A DNA stretch of 64,000 bases from Phreatobacter oligotrophus. Its GTDB lineage: Bacteria; Pseudomonadota; Alphaproteobacteria; Rhizobiales; Phreatobacteraceae. The DNA is taken from contig NZ_PZZL01000004.1 of NCBI RefSeq assembly GCF_003046185.1, forward strand, positions 310,001-374,000. Direction: 5' to 3'. Under the pieces are notes generated by a model. That model did not search any database, was not told the DNA's origin, and saw nothing but the letters and a program-made list of their open reading frames with translations. This document shows positions 26,253-35,900 of this stretch, one piece after another. Within the stretch, counting starts at the first letter, position 1. Each line of letters opens with the position of its first letter. Both the position numbers and the translations under genes were made by a program.

Positions 26253-27013
26253 GCCGCGGAATCTGGCAGGAGCTTGCCGCCCTCACCCCGGCCCGCATCG
26301 GCCTCGGGCGGACCGGTTCGGCCCAGACGACGGCGGAGACGCTGCGCTTTGCCCTTGCGCACGCCACGGCGCGGGACGCGGTGCACACGCCCTTCGATGC
26401 CGACAAGGTCGCATCGGAGATCGCCGCCCTCGGCCTTGCGACGCTTGTCGCCGAGAGCGCTGCGGACAGTCGCCAGACCTATCTCCTCAGGCCGGACCTC
26501 GGCCGGCGGCTCTCCGCCGACAGCCGCGACCGCATCGTTGCCCTTGCCGCCGATCCCGTCGACCTCGCCCTGGTCGTCGGCGACGGCCTGTCGTCGAGCG
26601 CGGTGCATGCCCACGCTTGCGCGATGGTGGCGGCGCTCCTCCCGCATGTCCGTCGCGAGGGGTGGTCGCTCGCGCCAGTCGTGGTGGCGCGACAGGCGCG
26701 CGTGGCGCTCGGTGACGAGATCGGCGAGATCCTCGGCGCGAGGCTGGTGCTGATGCTGATCGGCGAGCGGCCCGGGCTCTCCACTCCCGACAGCCTCGGG
26801 ATCTACCTCACCCATGCGCCGCGCATCGGCCGCAACGACGGCGAGCGCAACTGCATCTCCAACATCCATGGCGCGGGCCTTTCTCCGGACATCGCCGCCT
26901 TCAAGGCCGCCTGGCTGATGCGGGAGGCCCTCGCCCGCCGCCTCACCGGCGTCGCCCTGAAGGACGAGAGCGACGGCGCCCTAAACCACACCGCGCGCGG
27001 CGCAATAGGCTGA
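26249..27013 (+). CDS. eutC: Ethanolamine ammonia-lyase, light chain
   Basis: A 254-residue EutC subunit, which with EutB forms the adenosylcobalamin-binding site. Recognisable segments are ARIGLGRTGSAQTTAETL near the N-terminus, DLALVVGDGLSSSAVHAHA and LIGERPGLSTPDSLGIYLTH, and ERNCISNIHGAGLSPDIA near the end, all strongly conserved in EutC. The ATG overlaps the eutB TGA, so the two subunits are translationally coupled. A cobalamin adenosyltransferase gene at 52892-53470 could supply cofactor. Confidence 0.96.
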   Translation: MSRGIWQELAALTPARIGLGRTGSAQTTAETLRFALAHATARDAVHTPFDADKVASEIAALGLATLVAESAADSRQTYLLRPDLGRRLSADSRDRIVALAADPVDLALVVGDGLSSSAVHAHACAMVAALLPHVRREGWSLAPVVVARQARVALGDEIGEILGARLVLMLIGERPGLSTPDSLGIYLTHAPRIGRNDGERNCISNIHGAGLSPDIAAFKAAWLMREALARRLTGVALKDESDGALNHTARGAIG

Positions 27014-27208
27014 GGCAGGACGGCAGCCGAGGAGCGGCCGGGCAAGACCGTCAATGTCCGCTGAAAGCCGGTCGTCGCGGGTCGCTATTGCGGCGCGAAG
27101 CGGACGCGTCCCCAAGGATCGCCTGCCGGCAAGGCCACGACGCCGGCGACGTCGGCCGGCCTCAGCCGCCTCCCCGCACGATGTGACCAGAGATGCGAGA
27201 GATGCGAC

Positions 27209-27238
27209 ACACCGGCCCGCATGGCGGCGGGCCGGTGT
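27209..27238. terminator. Bidirectional hairpin terminator after eutC
   Basis: A perfect 12-bp stem (ACACCGGCCCGC with GCGGGCCGGTGT) and six-base loop lie between convergent eutC and the Liv-type binding-protein gene, ending 14 bases before the latter's stop. The T-tract is short (TTCTATCTT), so efficiency is uncertain. The remaining 27014-27208 holds no gene that I can support. Confidence 0.65.
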
Positions 27239-27252
27239 TCTATCTTCCGCTC

Positions 27253-28509
27253 TCAGCCCCGCGGACGCAGCAGCGGGCACTGGCTCTGGGCGGCGGGCAC
27301 GAAGGCCTGCTCGCCGGGCACGCGCGAGACGATCTTCAGGAGATCATCCGGCCCCTGCATCTCGCCCGGCGCCTTGGCCACGGCGAAGAGCACCTCGCGC
27401 ATGAGGCGGCCATCGGCACGGATGCGGGCACCGCGGGTGAAGACGTCCTCCACCGGCATCTCCCGCATCTTGGCGAGCACTGCCGCCGTGTCGGTCGTTC
27501 CCGCCGCCTGCACGGCGCGAAGGAAGTGGCGCACCGCGCTGTAGACATTGGCTTGCGGGTCGGTCGGCATCCGGCCGCCCGCCTGCTGGCGGAAGCGGTC
27601 AGCGAAGGCGCGGGTCTGGTCGTTCTCGCCCCAGTAGTAGGAGAGCACGACCGGCATGCCCTGCGTCGCCTGGCTGCCCACCGCCTGGATATCCACCGTC
27701 GTCATGGAGAAGGGCACGTAGCGCTGGCCCCCGGCGCGGATGCCGAACTCATCGGCCTGCTTGACGGAGTTGATCATGTCGGAGCCGCCACCGATGAAGC
27801 CGATGTTCTTGGCGCCCGAGGCCTGCGCGCGCAACAGGAAGGAGGAGAAGTCGGCCGTGCCGAGCGGGAAACGCACCGCACCCAGCACCTTGCCGCCTGC
27901 CGCCTCGATCATCCGCGACGCATCGGCCTCGATGCTGTGGCCGGCAGCATAGTCCACGGTCAGGAAGTACCAGGAATTGCCGCCGGTCTCGTGCGACCCC
28001 TTCACCGTGAGGTTGGAGACCACATAGCCGTCATTGGCCCATTGCATGCCGTGGGTGGAACACTGGGCGCCGCCAATGAGGCCTGAGGAGGCCATGGAGA
28101 CGACGAGCAGTCGGTCCTTGTCCTGCGCCACCTTCTGCACGGCGAGCGCGACGCCGGACGAATAGATGTCGAAGATCGCCCGGACGTTCTGCACGTCGTA
28201 CCATTCGCGGGCGATGGAGGAGCCGAGGTCCGGCTTGTGCTGGTGGTCGGCCGACAGCACCTCGACCGGGCGACCGAGGATCGTGCCGCCGAGCTCCTGC
28301 ACCGCCATGCGCGCGGCAGCGACCGAGCCGGTGCCGGTGATGGACGAGTATGGCCCGCCCTGGTCGTTGAGGATGCCGATACGGATGGGCCCCGTGTCCT
28401 GGGCCAGAGCCGGACCGACTGAGAGGGCCGCAAGCGCGAGCGCTGCGAAGGCGCCGGACCGCCAGCAGCGGGCCTTGCGATGGGATGGGCTGGTGATGCG
28501 GCTGCTCAT
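27253..28509 (-). CDS. ABC transporter solute-binding protein (branched-chain amino acid/LivK type)
   Basis: A 418-residue type I periplasmic binding protein. A basic N-terminus is followed by a hydrophobic signal ending ALAQ. The fold signature IRIGILNDQGGPYSSITGTG starts the mature chain, and GGSDMINSVKQADEFGI and YSAVRHFLRAVQAAG fit the LivK/AmiC group. GAGGAGGAAAC directly precedes the ATG. It lies downstream of an acyl-CoA ligase on the minus strand with a 74-base gap. No permease or ATPase genes are adjacent. Proteins of this group in acyl-CoA gene clusters often bind aromatic or aliphatic carboxylates; that is an inference here. Confidence 0.9.
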   Translation of the reverse strand: MSSRITSPSHRKARCWRSGAFAALALAALSVGPALAQDTGPIRIGILNDQGGPYSSITGTGSVAAARMAVQELGGTILGRPVEVLSADHQHKPDLGSSIAREWYDVQNVRAIFDIYSSGVALAVQKVAQDKDRLLVVSMASSGLIGGAQCSTHGMQWANDGYVVSNLTVKGSHETGGNSWYFLTVDYAAGHSIEADASRMIEAAGGKVLGAVRFPLGTADFSSFLLRAQASGAKNIGFIGGGSDMINSVKQADEFGIRAGGQRYVPFSMTTVDIQAVGSQATQGMPVVLSYYWGENDQTRAFADRFRQQAGGRMPTDPQANVYSAVRHFLRAVQAAGTTDTAAVLAKMREMPVEDVFTRGARIRADGRLMREVLFAVAKAPGEMQGPDDLLKIVSRVPGEQAFVPAAQSQCPLLRPRG

Positions 28510-28583
28510 GTTTCCTCCTCGCCGGTCCTCGCCGGCCCTTCGTGATGTGGGACGCCGGCTTATCCGCCGGTCGCATGTCAGGG

Positions 28584-30302
28584 TCAGAGCAGCGCCTTGA
28601 GCTGCTCCTTCTTCACCTTGCCGGTCTCCGTCATGGGCAGGCCGTCGACGAAACGCAGTTCGGGGCGCTTGTAGGAGGACATCATCGTCTCCACCCAGGC
28701 GCGGAAGGCCTGCTGGCCCGCGCTGTCCCGCTGCTCCTCAGGCAACCAGACGAAGGCCACCGGCACCTCGCCCTTGGCCTCGTCCGGCCGGCCGATGACG
28801 CCCGAGCCCAGGATGCCGGGATACTGGCCGAGGATCGCCTCGAGTTCCCCGGGGAAGACGCTCATCCCGTTGACCTTGAGCATTTCCTTGCGGCGACCGA
28901 GGAAGTGCAGGATGCCGTCCTCGTCGTAGACGCCGATGTCGCCGGTATGGAACCATCCGTTGCGGAACACCTCGGCGTTGGTGTCGGGCCGGTTCCAGTA
29001 GCCCTTGAACAAAGAGGGCGAGCGGATGCAGATCTCGCCCTCCTCGCCGAGGGCTTTGAGCGCACCCGTCTCGAAGTCGCAGATCTTGAACTCCGTGCCC
29101 GGCACGGGAAAGCCGACGAAGACCGGCTGCGAGTTGAGGTCGAAATCGTCGGCGTCGAGGCCGTAATTCATCGTGTCGCAGGTGTGGGTCTCGGTCATGC
29201 CCCAGGCGACCTCGCGGATGGTCGAGCCGGTGACCTCCCGCCAGCGCCGGCGCAGGTCCGGATTGAGCTTCTTCACGAAGGAGATGCCGCCGGTGCGCTC
29301 GAGGCTCGTGAGGTCGTAGCGGGGCCGGTCCGGATGGTCGAGGATCTCCACGGCCCCATCGACGAGGAAGCTCGCATGGGTGACCCTGTAGCGGTCGATC
29401 GCCGCCATGGCGGCCACCGGGTCCCAGCGGTTGAGGAGCACGCAGGTGCAGCCGGCGAAGATCGGGAAGATGACGCCGAACACCTCGCCCGCCACCCAGA
29501 AGACCGGCAGGTAGCACAGATAGCTCGAGTCCTTGGTCGTCCCCAGCGAGAACGGCACCGTGGTCGCGGCCGTGTAGACCATGTCGCCCTGGGTATGGAT
29601 GCAGCCCTTGGGCATGCCGGTCGTGCCGCCGGTATAGTTGAGCGCGGCGACGTCGTCGGGCGTGACAGGCTCGGGGGCGGTGAACGGGCCCGCAAAGGCG
29701 GCCAGCGCCGGCATGAGGTCGATGGTGCCGGCCGGCACCCGCTTCGGCACGGACAGGGAGGCCGGGGCGGGAATACCGGGTGAGGCGGGCGCCGCCTCGA
29801 TCAGCGAGGTGACGATGACGTGCTTCACGCTCGTCTTCGGCAGCACCTCGGCCACCGTCTCGTAGAGCTGGTCGAGGGCGACGATGACGGTCGCGCCGGT
29901 GTCGTTGAGCTCGTAGAGCAGCTCGGGCGCCTTGAACATCGGGTTCACCGGCACGTGGACGGCGCCCAGCTTCAGGATCCCGTAGAAGACGATGAGGAAT
30001 TGCGGGCAGTTCGACAGGAAGACCGCGACACGGTCGCCTTTGCCGACGCCGAGCGACCGGAGATGGTGGGCGAAGGCGTCGCTCCGGGCGTGAAGCTCGG
30101 CGAAGCTCGTCATGGCGCCATAGAAGTTGATGGCTGTCTTGTCCGGCTGGATCGCCGCCCAGCGCGCCAGATGGTCCGTCAGTAGCACAGGTCCGAAGGG
30201 ATAGAGCGGCTCACGTGGCAGCTCCGCCGGCCATCGCCGCCTTTGCACGGCAGCCACCATGGCGAGGTAATCGCGCTCCTCCACGCCCATCCTCCCTGAC
30301 AT
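28584..30302 (-). CDS. Acyl-CoA ligase (class I adenylate-forming enzyme), first of two
   Basis: A 572-residue AMP-binding CoA ligase that activates a carboxylic acid to its CoA thioester through an acyl-adenylate. The phosphate-binding loop is YTGGTTGMPKGC. The A5-like motif appears as EVAWGMTETHTCDTMNYG, the hinge as GWFHTGDIGVYDEDG, and the C-terminal catalytic lysine region as TETGKVKKEQLK. The acid substrate cannot be told from sequence. The start may be the ATG at 30302 or a GTG at 30284 that has GGGAGG at good spacing. It is preceded by a TetR gene and a likely operator. Confidence 0.92.
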   Translation of the reverse strand: MSGRMGVEERDYLAMVAAVQRRRWPAELPREPLYPFGPVLLTDHLARWAAIQPDKTAINFYGAMTSFAELHARSDAFAHHLRSLGVGKGDRVAVFLSNCPQFLIVFYGILKLGAVHVPVNPMFKAPELLYELNDTGATVIVALDQLYETVAEVLPKTSVKHVIVTSLIEAAPASPGIPAPASLSVPKRVPAGTIDLMPALAAFAGPFTAPEPVTPDDVAALNYTGGTTGMPKGCIHTQGDMVYTAATTVPFSLGTTKDSSYLCYLPVFWVAGEVFGVIFPIFAGCTCVLLNRWDPVAAMAAIDRYRVTHASFLVDGAVEILDHPDRPRYDLTSLERTGGISFVKKLNPDLRRRWREVTGSTIREVAWGMTETHTCDTMNYGLDADDFDLNSQPVFVGFPVPGTEFKICDFETGALKALGEEGEICIRSPSLFKGYWNRPDTNAEVFRNGWFHTGDIGVYDEDGILHFLGRRKEMLKVNGMSVFPGELEAILGQYPGILGSGVIGRPDEAKGEVPVAFVWLPEEQRDSAGQQAFRAWVETMMSSYKRPELRFVDGLPMTETGKVKKEQLKALL

Positions 30303-30347
30303 CGTTCTTGTCGTTGAGGATCAGGCTGACGCCGCGGGAGGCGAAAA

Positions 30348-30366
30348 TCAATAAGTTTATCGATTG
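30348..30366. promoter_or_regulatory. Candidate TetR operator upstream of acyl-CoA ligase 1
   Basis: TCAATAAGTTTATCGATTG is an AT-rich island in a GC-rich region, with CAAT and ATTG ends ten bases apart in inverted orientation. The first seven bases, TCAATAA, recur at 31200 on the other side of the tetR gene. This suggests a shared binding site for the TetR protein, but binding is inferred. Confidence 0.45.
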
Positions 30367-30414
30367 TTGGACGGCGACTGGCATCGGCCACCCGGGGGAT
30401 GGCGATGCGAGGCG

Positions 30415-31134
30415 TCACGCCTCGACCGGCACCCGTGCCGCAGGGCGGGCCAGGAGGCCGGCGAAGATCACGTCGACGATCGTATCGGCGAAGGAGCGCA
30501 CACGCTCGGGATCGGTCAGGTCGACGCCATAGAGGTCCTCTACCACCGCGTGCAGGGCGAAGCTCAGCGAGGCGGCGGAGGTGATGGCGTTGGTGACGTC
30601 ATGGATCGGCCGTCGCGGGATCGCGCCGGCATCCATGGCCTCGCGCAGCGCCTGGTCGAAGACGCCGAAGCCGGGCCTGAGATAGGTCTCGACCAACCAT
30701 TTCAGCCGCGGCGTCGGCGTCGTTCCCTCCTGGACGACGATGCGGACATAGTCGGGGTTCTCGGCATTGGCCTCGACGAGGCGGCGGATGAGGGCTTTCA
30801 GTTTCTCGACCGGATCGAGCCCGATGAGGTCGCGCGCCTGCGCCCGGAACAACCGTCCGCGGCGGTGCATGAGCCGCGCCATGGCCTCTTCCCATAGCTT
30901 CGACTTGGAGCCGAAATGGTAGTGGACCATGGACTGGGTGACGCCGGCAGCTTCCGCGATCTGGCCCGTGGTCACCGCGTCGAACCCATGGCGGGCGAAG
31001 AGCACGATGCTGGCGTCGAGCAGTTGCTCGCGCGTCTGGTCACGGCTCTCCCGTTCGACATTCTTCGGCCGGCCCGGTGCGCGGCGCCGCGCCTGTATCG
31101 CCGTTTGCGTGCCGTCCTTCACCCTGGCCTTCAT
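30415..31134 (-). CDS. TetR family transcriptional regulator
   Basis: A 239-residue regulator. After about 25 basic residues comes the TetR helix-turn-helix: REQLLDASIVLFARHGFDAV, TTGQIAEAAGVTQSMVHYHF, then GSKSKLWEEAM. The C-terminal part is a helical ligand domain with no named subfamily. It lies between two acyl-CoA ligase genes, one on each side and pointing away, so it probably represses both arms and responds to an acyl-CoA or acid. The ATG at 31134 begins the frame; the ribosome-binding site is weak. Confidence 0.9.
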   Translation of the reverse strand: MKARVKDGTQTAIQARRRAPGRPKNVERESRDQTREQLLDASIVLFARHGFDAVTTGQIAEAAGVTQSMVHYHFGSKSKLWEEAMARLMHRRGRLFRAQARDLIGLDPVEKLKALIRRLVEANAENPDYVRIVVQEGTTPTPRLKWLVETYLRPGFGVFDQALREAMDAGAIPRRPIHDVTNAITSAASLSFALHAVVEDLYGVDLTDPERVRSFADTIVDVIFAGLLARPAARVPVEA

Positions 31135-31199
31135 CGCCTGATCACCGCCCGCGCCATCGTGCGCCCTTGCCCGTCATGCTATCAGCCGGACGGCAGAGC

Positions 31200-31222
31200 T
31201 CAATAATTATTTGGTCTATTGA
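31200..31222. promoter_or_regulatory. Candidate TetR operator upstream of acyl-CoA ligase 2
   Basis: An inverted repeat TCAATA...TATTGA with an 11-base centre (31200-31222) sits in the 180-base divergent region between tetR and the second ligase. It shares TCAATAA with the site at 30348. The surrounding AT-richness suggests that it overlaps a promoter. Confidence 0.5.
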
Positions 31223-31314
31223 TTTCATTGCCTGCCCCGTCATGATGACCCCTGCCCCGCCCCTGGCGGAGAAGCGAAACGCGCCCCTCGACGGGCCGGT
31301 GGGAGGAAGCGACC

Positions 31315-32934
31315 ATGACGGCGGGCCGGGTTCCCGATCGCGACACCTGCGTGCTGCGCAACCTCGTCGACCGCCACGCGGCGGCGACGCCGGACAAGCC
31401 TTTCGCCGTGACGCCCGAAGGCGCCACCATCACCTATGCGGGCTTGCGGGCCCGCGTCCGCGCCATGGCCGGCGCGCTCCAGCGGCTCGGCGTGGCGCAA
31501 GGCGACCACGTCCTCGTCTGGCTGCCGAATGGCCTCGATGGCCTCGTGACCTGGTTCGCCATCAACTATGCCGGCGCGGTCTATGTGCCGATCAACACCG
31601 CCTATCGCGGCGGGATCCTCGAACATGTCGTGCGCAATTCCGGCGCCCGGCTGATGATCGCCCACGGCCAGCTTGCCGGCCGCCTCGCCGAGATCGCGAC
31701 CGCAGCGCTCACCCGCGTCGTCGTCGCGGCAGGCGACAGGCCAGCGCTCCCCGGCCTTGAGGTTCTCGGCGCCGAGGCTCTCGCGGGCGACGGCGCGGTC
31801 GCCGACCTCGACCGGCCGGTCGAGCCCTGGGACACCCAGTCGATCATCTACACCTCGGGCACGACCGGTCCGTCCAAGGGCGTGCTCTCGTCCTATGCCC
31901 ATCTCCACGCCATGGGCACGTCGCTGGCGGCCGACCGCGAGGGCCGCTCCTTCATCGGTCCCGACGACCGCTTCATGGTCAACCTGCCGATGTTCCATGT
32001 CGGCGGCACCGCGCCGACCTATGCGATGCTGGTCGCGGGCGGCTCCATCGCGCTGCTCGAGGCCTTCGACACCGCCAGCTTCTGGCGGACCGTGGAGGCG
32101 ACGCAGACCACCGTCGTGATCCTTCTCGGCGTCATGGCCTCGTTCCTCGTGAAGGAGCCTGTGCGCCCGGGCGAGCGCCAGACGCCGCTGCGCAACGCCA
32201 TCGTCATCCCCTTCGCGGCGGAGGGCATCACCTTCCGCGAGCGCTTCGGCGTCACGACCCGCACCCTCTTCAACATGAGCGAAGTGTCCTGCCCGCTCAT
32301 CGCCGATGAGAACCCGACTGTCGTCGCCACCTGCGGTAAGCCGCGCCGGGGCGTGCAGCTCCGCCTCGTCGATGCCCACGATGTCGAGGTGGCGCAGGGC
32401 GAGATCGGCGAGCTTGTCATCCGCACCGACCAGCCCTGGGCGCTGAACCATGGCTACAACGGCAACCCGGAAGCCACCGCCAGCGCCTGGCGCAACGGCT
32501 GGTTCCACACGGGCGATGCCTTCCGCGTCGATGGCGACGGCAATTACTTCTTCGTCGACCGGTTCAAGGACGCCATCCGCCGGCGGGGCGAGAATGTCTC
32601 CTCCTTCGAGGTGGAGCTGGAGGTCTGCGCCCATCCTGCGGTTCGCGAGGCGGCGGCCGTCGCCGTCCCCAGCGAATTCGGCGAGGACGAGATCCTCGTC
32701 GCCCTGTCGCTCGCCGAGGGGCACACGCTCGATCCCGCCGACCTCATCGCGTTCCTGCGGCCCCGCATGGCGCATTTCATGGTGCCGCGCTACGTGCGCA
32801 TCCTCGACGACCTGCCGAAGACGCCGACGCGCAAGGTCGAGAAATATCTCGTCCGCCAATCCGGCATCACGCCCGACACCTGGGACCGCGAGAAGGCCGG
32901 CATCGCCGTCCGCCGCGAGAAACTCTCGGGCTGA
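31315..32934 (+). CDS. Acyl-CoA ligase (class I adenylate-forming, CaiC-like), second of two
   Basis: A 539-residue AMP-dependent CoA ligase, resembling crotonobetaine/carnitine-CoA ligase-type proteins in its N-terminal part. The phosphate loop is IIYTSGTTGPSKGV; the hinge is GWFHTGDAFRVDGDG followed by RRRGENVSSFEVE, and the C-terminal Lys is in KTPTRKVEKYLV. GGGAGG precedes the ATG. It is followed after about 30 bases by a single-chain acyl-CoA carboxylase gene, so its acyl-CoA product may be carboxylated. The substrate is not known. Confidence 0.92.
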   Translation: MTAGRVPDRDTCVLRNLVDRHAAATPDKPFAVTPEGATITYAGLRARVRAMAGALQRLGVAQGDHVLVWLPNGLDGLVTWFAINYAGAVYVPINTAYRGGILEHVVRNSGARLMIAHGQLAGRLAEIATAALTRVVVAAGDRPALPGLEVLGAEALAGDGAVADLDRPVEPWDTQSIIYTSGTTGPSKGVLSSYAHLHAMGTSLAADREGRSFIGPDDRFMVNLPMFHVGGTAPTYAMLVAGGSIALLEAFDTASFWRTVEATQTTVVILLGVMASFLVKEPVRPGERQTPLRNAIVIPFAAEGITFRERFGVTTRTLFNMSEVSCPLIADENPTVVATCGKPRRGVQLRLVDAHDVEVAQGEIGELVIRTDQPWALNHGYNGNPEATASAWRNGWFHTGDAFRVDGDGNYFFVDRFKDAIRRRGENVSSFEVELEVCAHPAVREAAAVAVPSEFGEDEILVALSLAEGHTLDPADLIAFLRPRMAHFMVPRYVRILDDLPKTPTRKVEKYLVRQSGITPDTWDREKAGIAVRREKLSG

Positions 32935-32963
32935 ATGCCCTCCCCGTCATGGGAAACCCGCCG

Positions 32964-35900
32964 ATGTTCAAACATGTCCTCATCGCCAACCGCGGCGAAG
33001 TCGCGATCCGCATTGCCAGGGCCCTTGCCGAACTCGGCGTTGCGTCGCTTGCGGTCCATGGCGCGGACGATGCTGACTGCCTGCACGTGACGCGGGCCGA
33101 TGCCGCGGTCGCACTGCCCGGCCGTGGCGCGGCGGCCTATCTCGACGGCGATGCGATCATCGCCGTGGCGAAGGCAGAGGGCTGCGACGCCATCCATCCG
33201 GGCTACGGCTTCCTGTCCGAGAATGCCGGTTTCGCGAGGGCCTGCGCCGCCGCGGGCCTCACCTTCATCGGCCCGAAGCCCGAGACCCTCGCGCTGTTCG
33301 GCGACAAGGCGGCGGCGCGTCGCCTCGCGGCCGAGGTCGGCGTACCGCTCGCCGCCGGCACCACCGGCATCACCACCCTGGCCGAGGCCGAGGCCTTCAT
33401 GGCGGGGCTCGGCGGCCGCCCAGTCATGGTCAAGGCGCTCGCCGGCGGCGGCGGGCGCGGCATGCGGGTCGTCGAGCATCGTGAGGCGCTGGCCGAGGCT
33501 TTCGCCCGCGCGGCGTCGGAGGCCATGGCGAGCTTCGGCGCCGACGGTCTCTATGTCGAGGAACTCATCCGCCCGGCCCGCCATGTCGAGGTGCAGATCC
33601 TCGGCGATGTCGCGGGCGCCGTGCGCCATCTCCACGAGCGCGAATGCAGCCTCCAGCGCCGCCACCAGAAGCTCGTCGAGATCGCTCCCGCACCGGGCCT
33701 CGATCCATCCCTGCGCGACCGCATCCTCGACGCGGCCGTGACGTTGGCCCGCGCCGGCGGCGTCACCACGCTGACCACCATGGAATTCCTCATCGACGAG
33801 GCGGCGGACCGCTTCGTCTTCATGGAGGCCAATCCGCGCCTGCAGGTCGAGCACACCGTCACCGAAGAGGTGACCGGCATCGACCTGGTGAAGACGCAGG
33901 TTCGCCTCGCCGCCGGCGCGACGCTTGCCGACCTCGGCCTTGCCGGCGCGCCCCCTGCCCCGCGCGGCACCGCCGTACAGGTGCGCGTCAACATGGAGCG
34001 GATGGCGGCGGACGGCAGCGCCACGCCGACCGGCGGAACGCTCCTCGCCTTCGACCCGCCGGGCGGTCCCGGCATCCGCGTCGAGACCTATGGGCGCAGC
34101 GGCTACCGCACCTCCACCGGCTACGATTCCCTTCTGGCCAAGGTGATTACCCATGCGCCGGACGGCGGCTGGCCGGAGGCTGCCGCGCGCTGCGCCCGGG
34201 CGCTGAGCGAGTTCCGCATCGACGGCGTCGAGACCAACATCGCGGTGCTCCAGGCGCTCCTCGCCGATCCGGAGGTTCTCGCCGGGCGCGCCGATACCAC
34301 CTTCGTCGAGCGCCATGCCGCAAGCCTCGTCGCCGCGCCGCGCGTCACCCGCTTCGCCGCCGCCTCCACCAGCGCCATGGCCGCCAGGGCCGTGGCCACC
34401 GGTCCTGCCGGAACCGAACCGGTCATTGCGCCGATGAGTGGCCGCATCGTCTCCGTCGACGTCGCCGAGGGCGAGGCGGTTGCCGTCGGCCGGCAGGTCG
34501 CCGTCATCGAGGCGATGAAGATGGAGCATGTGGTGCTGGCTGACCGCGCCGGTTTCGTGCGTGGTCTTGGCCTGGCCGCGGGTGATCAGGCCGATGCCGG
34601 CGATCCGCTCCTCTTCATCGAACCTGCTGACATCGCCACGGAAGGCCTCGGCGACGCGGGTGTGGAACAGGCCGGCACGATCCGCGCCGACCTCGCCGAG
34701 GTCCTCGACCTCCACGACGCGCTCCAGGACCACCGTAGGCCCAAGGCCGTCGCCCGCCGCCGCAAGACCGGCCAGCGCACGGCGCGCGAGAACATCGCCG
34801 ACCTCTGCGACCCCGGCAGCTTCATCGAATATGGCGCCCTCGCCCTCGCCGCGCAGCGCCGCCGCCGCAGCCTGGAGGAATTGCGCGAGATGAGCCCCGC
34901 CGACGGCCTCATCTGCGGCCTCGGCACGGTCAATGCCGGCCTGTTCGGCGAGGAAGGCGGGCGCTGCATGGCGATGACCTACGACTACACGGTCTTCGCG
35001 GGCACCCAGGGCTTCATGAACCACAAGAAGATGGACCGCATGTTCCGCCTCGCCGAGGAACAGCGCCTGCCCATCTTGGTCTTCGCCGAAGGCGGCGGCG
35101 GACGGCCCGGCGAGACGGACTATATGGGCGTCGCCGGTCTCGACGTGCCGACGTTCCGGATGCTCGCCGGCCATAGCGGCCGGGCCCCGACCGTCGCCAT
35201 TGTCTCGGGCCGTTGCTTCGCCGGCAATGCGGCGGTCGCCGGCTGCTGCGACGTCATCATCGCGACGGAAAACGCCAATCTCGGCATGGGCGGTCCGGCC
35301 ATGATCGAGGGCGGCGGCCTCGGCGTGTTTTCGCCCGAGGAGGTCGGCCCGGTCGGCGTCCAGGAGCCGAACGGCGTCATCGACATCCTTGTCGCCGACG
35401 AGGCTGAGGCGGTCGCGGCCGCCAAGCGCTACCTTGCCTATTTCCAGGGGCCGCTGACGGAGTGGTCCGCGGCCGACCAGGAGCGCCTGCGCCGCACCAT
35501 CCCGGAGAACCGCCTGCGCGCCTATGACGTGCGCGCGGTGATCGATCTCCTCTGCGACGAAGGCTCGGTGCTGGAACTGCGCCCCCGCCACGGCATCGGC
35601 ATGATCACCGCGCTGGTGCGCATCGCCGGCAAGCCGATGGGCCTCATCGCCAACAATCCCCGCCATCTCGGCGGCGCCATCGATGCGGAGGCCGCAGAGA
35701 AGGGCGCGCGGTTCATGGATCTCTGCGAGACCTATGGCCTGCCGATCCTCTCCCTCTGCGACACGCCGGGCTTCATGGTTGGCCCGCCGGCCGAGGAGAC
35801 GGCGCTGGTGCGCCGCGTCTCCCGCATGTTCCTCTCCGGCGCGGCGCTCACGGTGCCGCTGATGACCGTGGTCCTGCGCAAGGGTTATGGCCTCGGAGCC

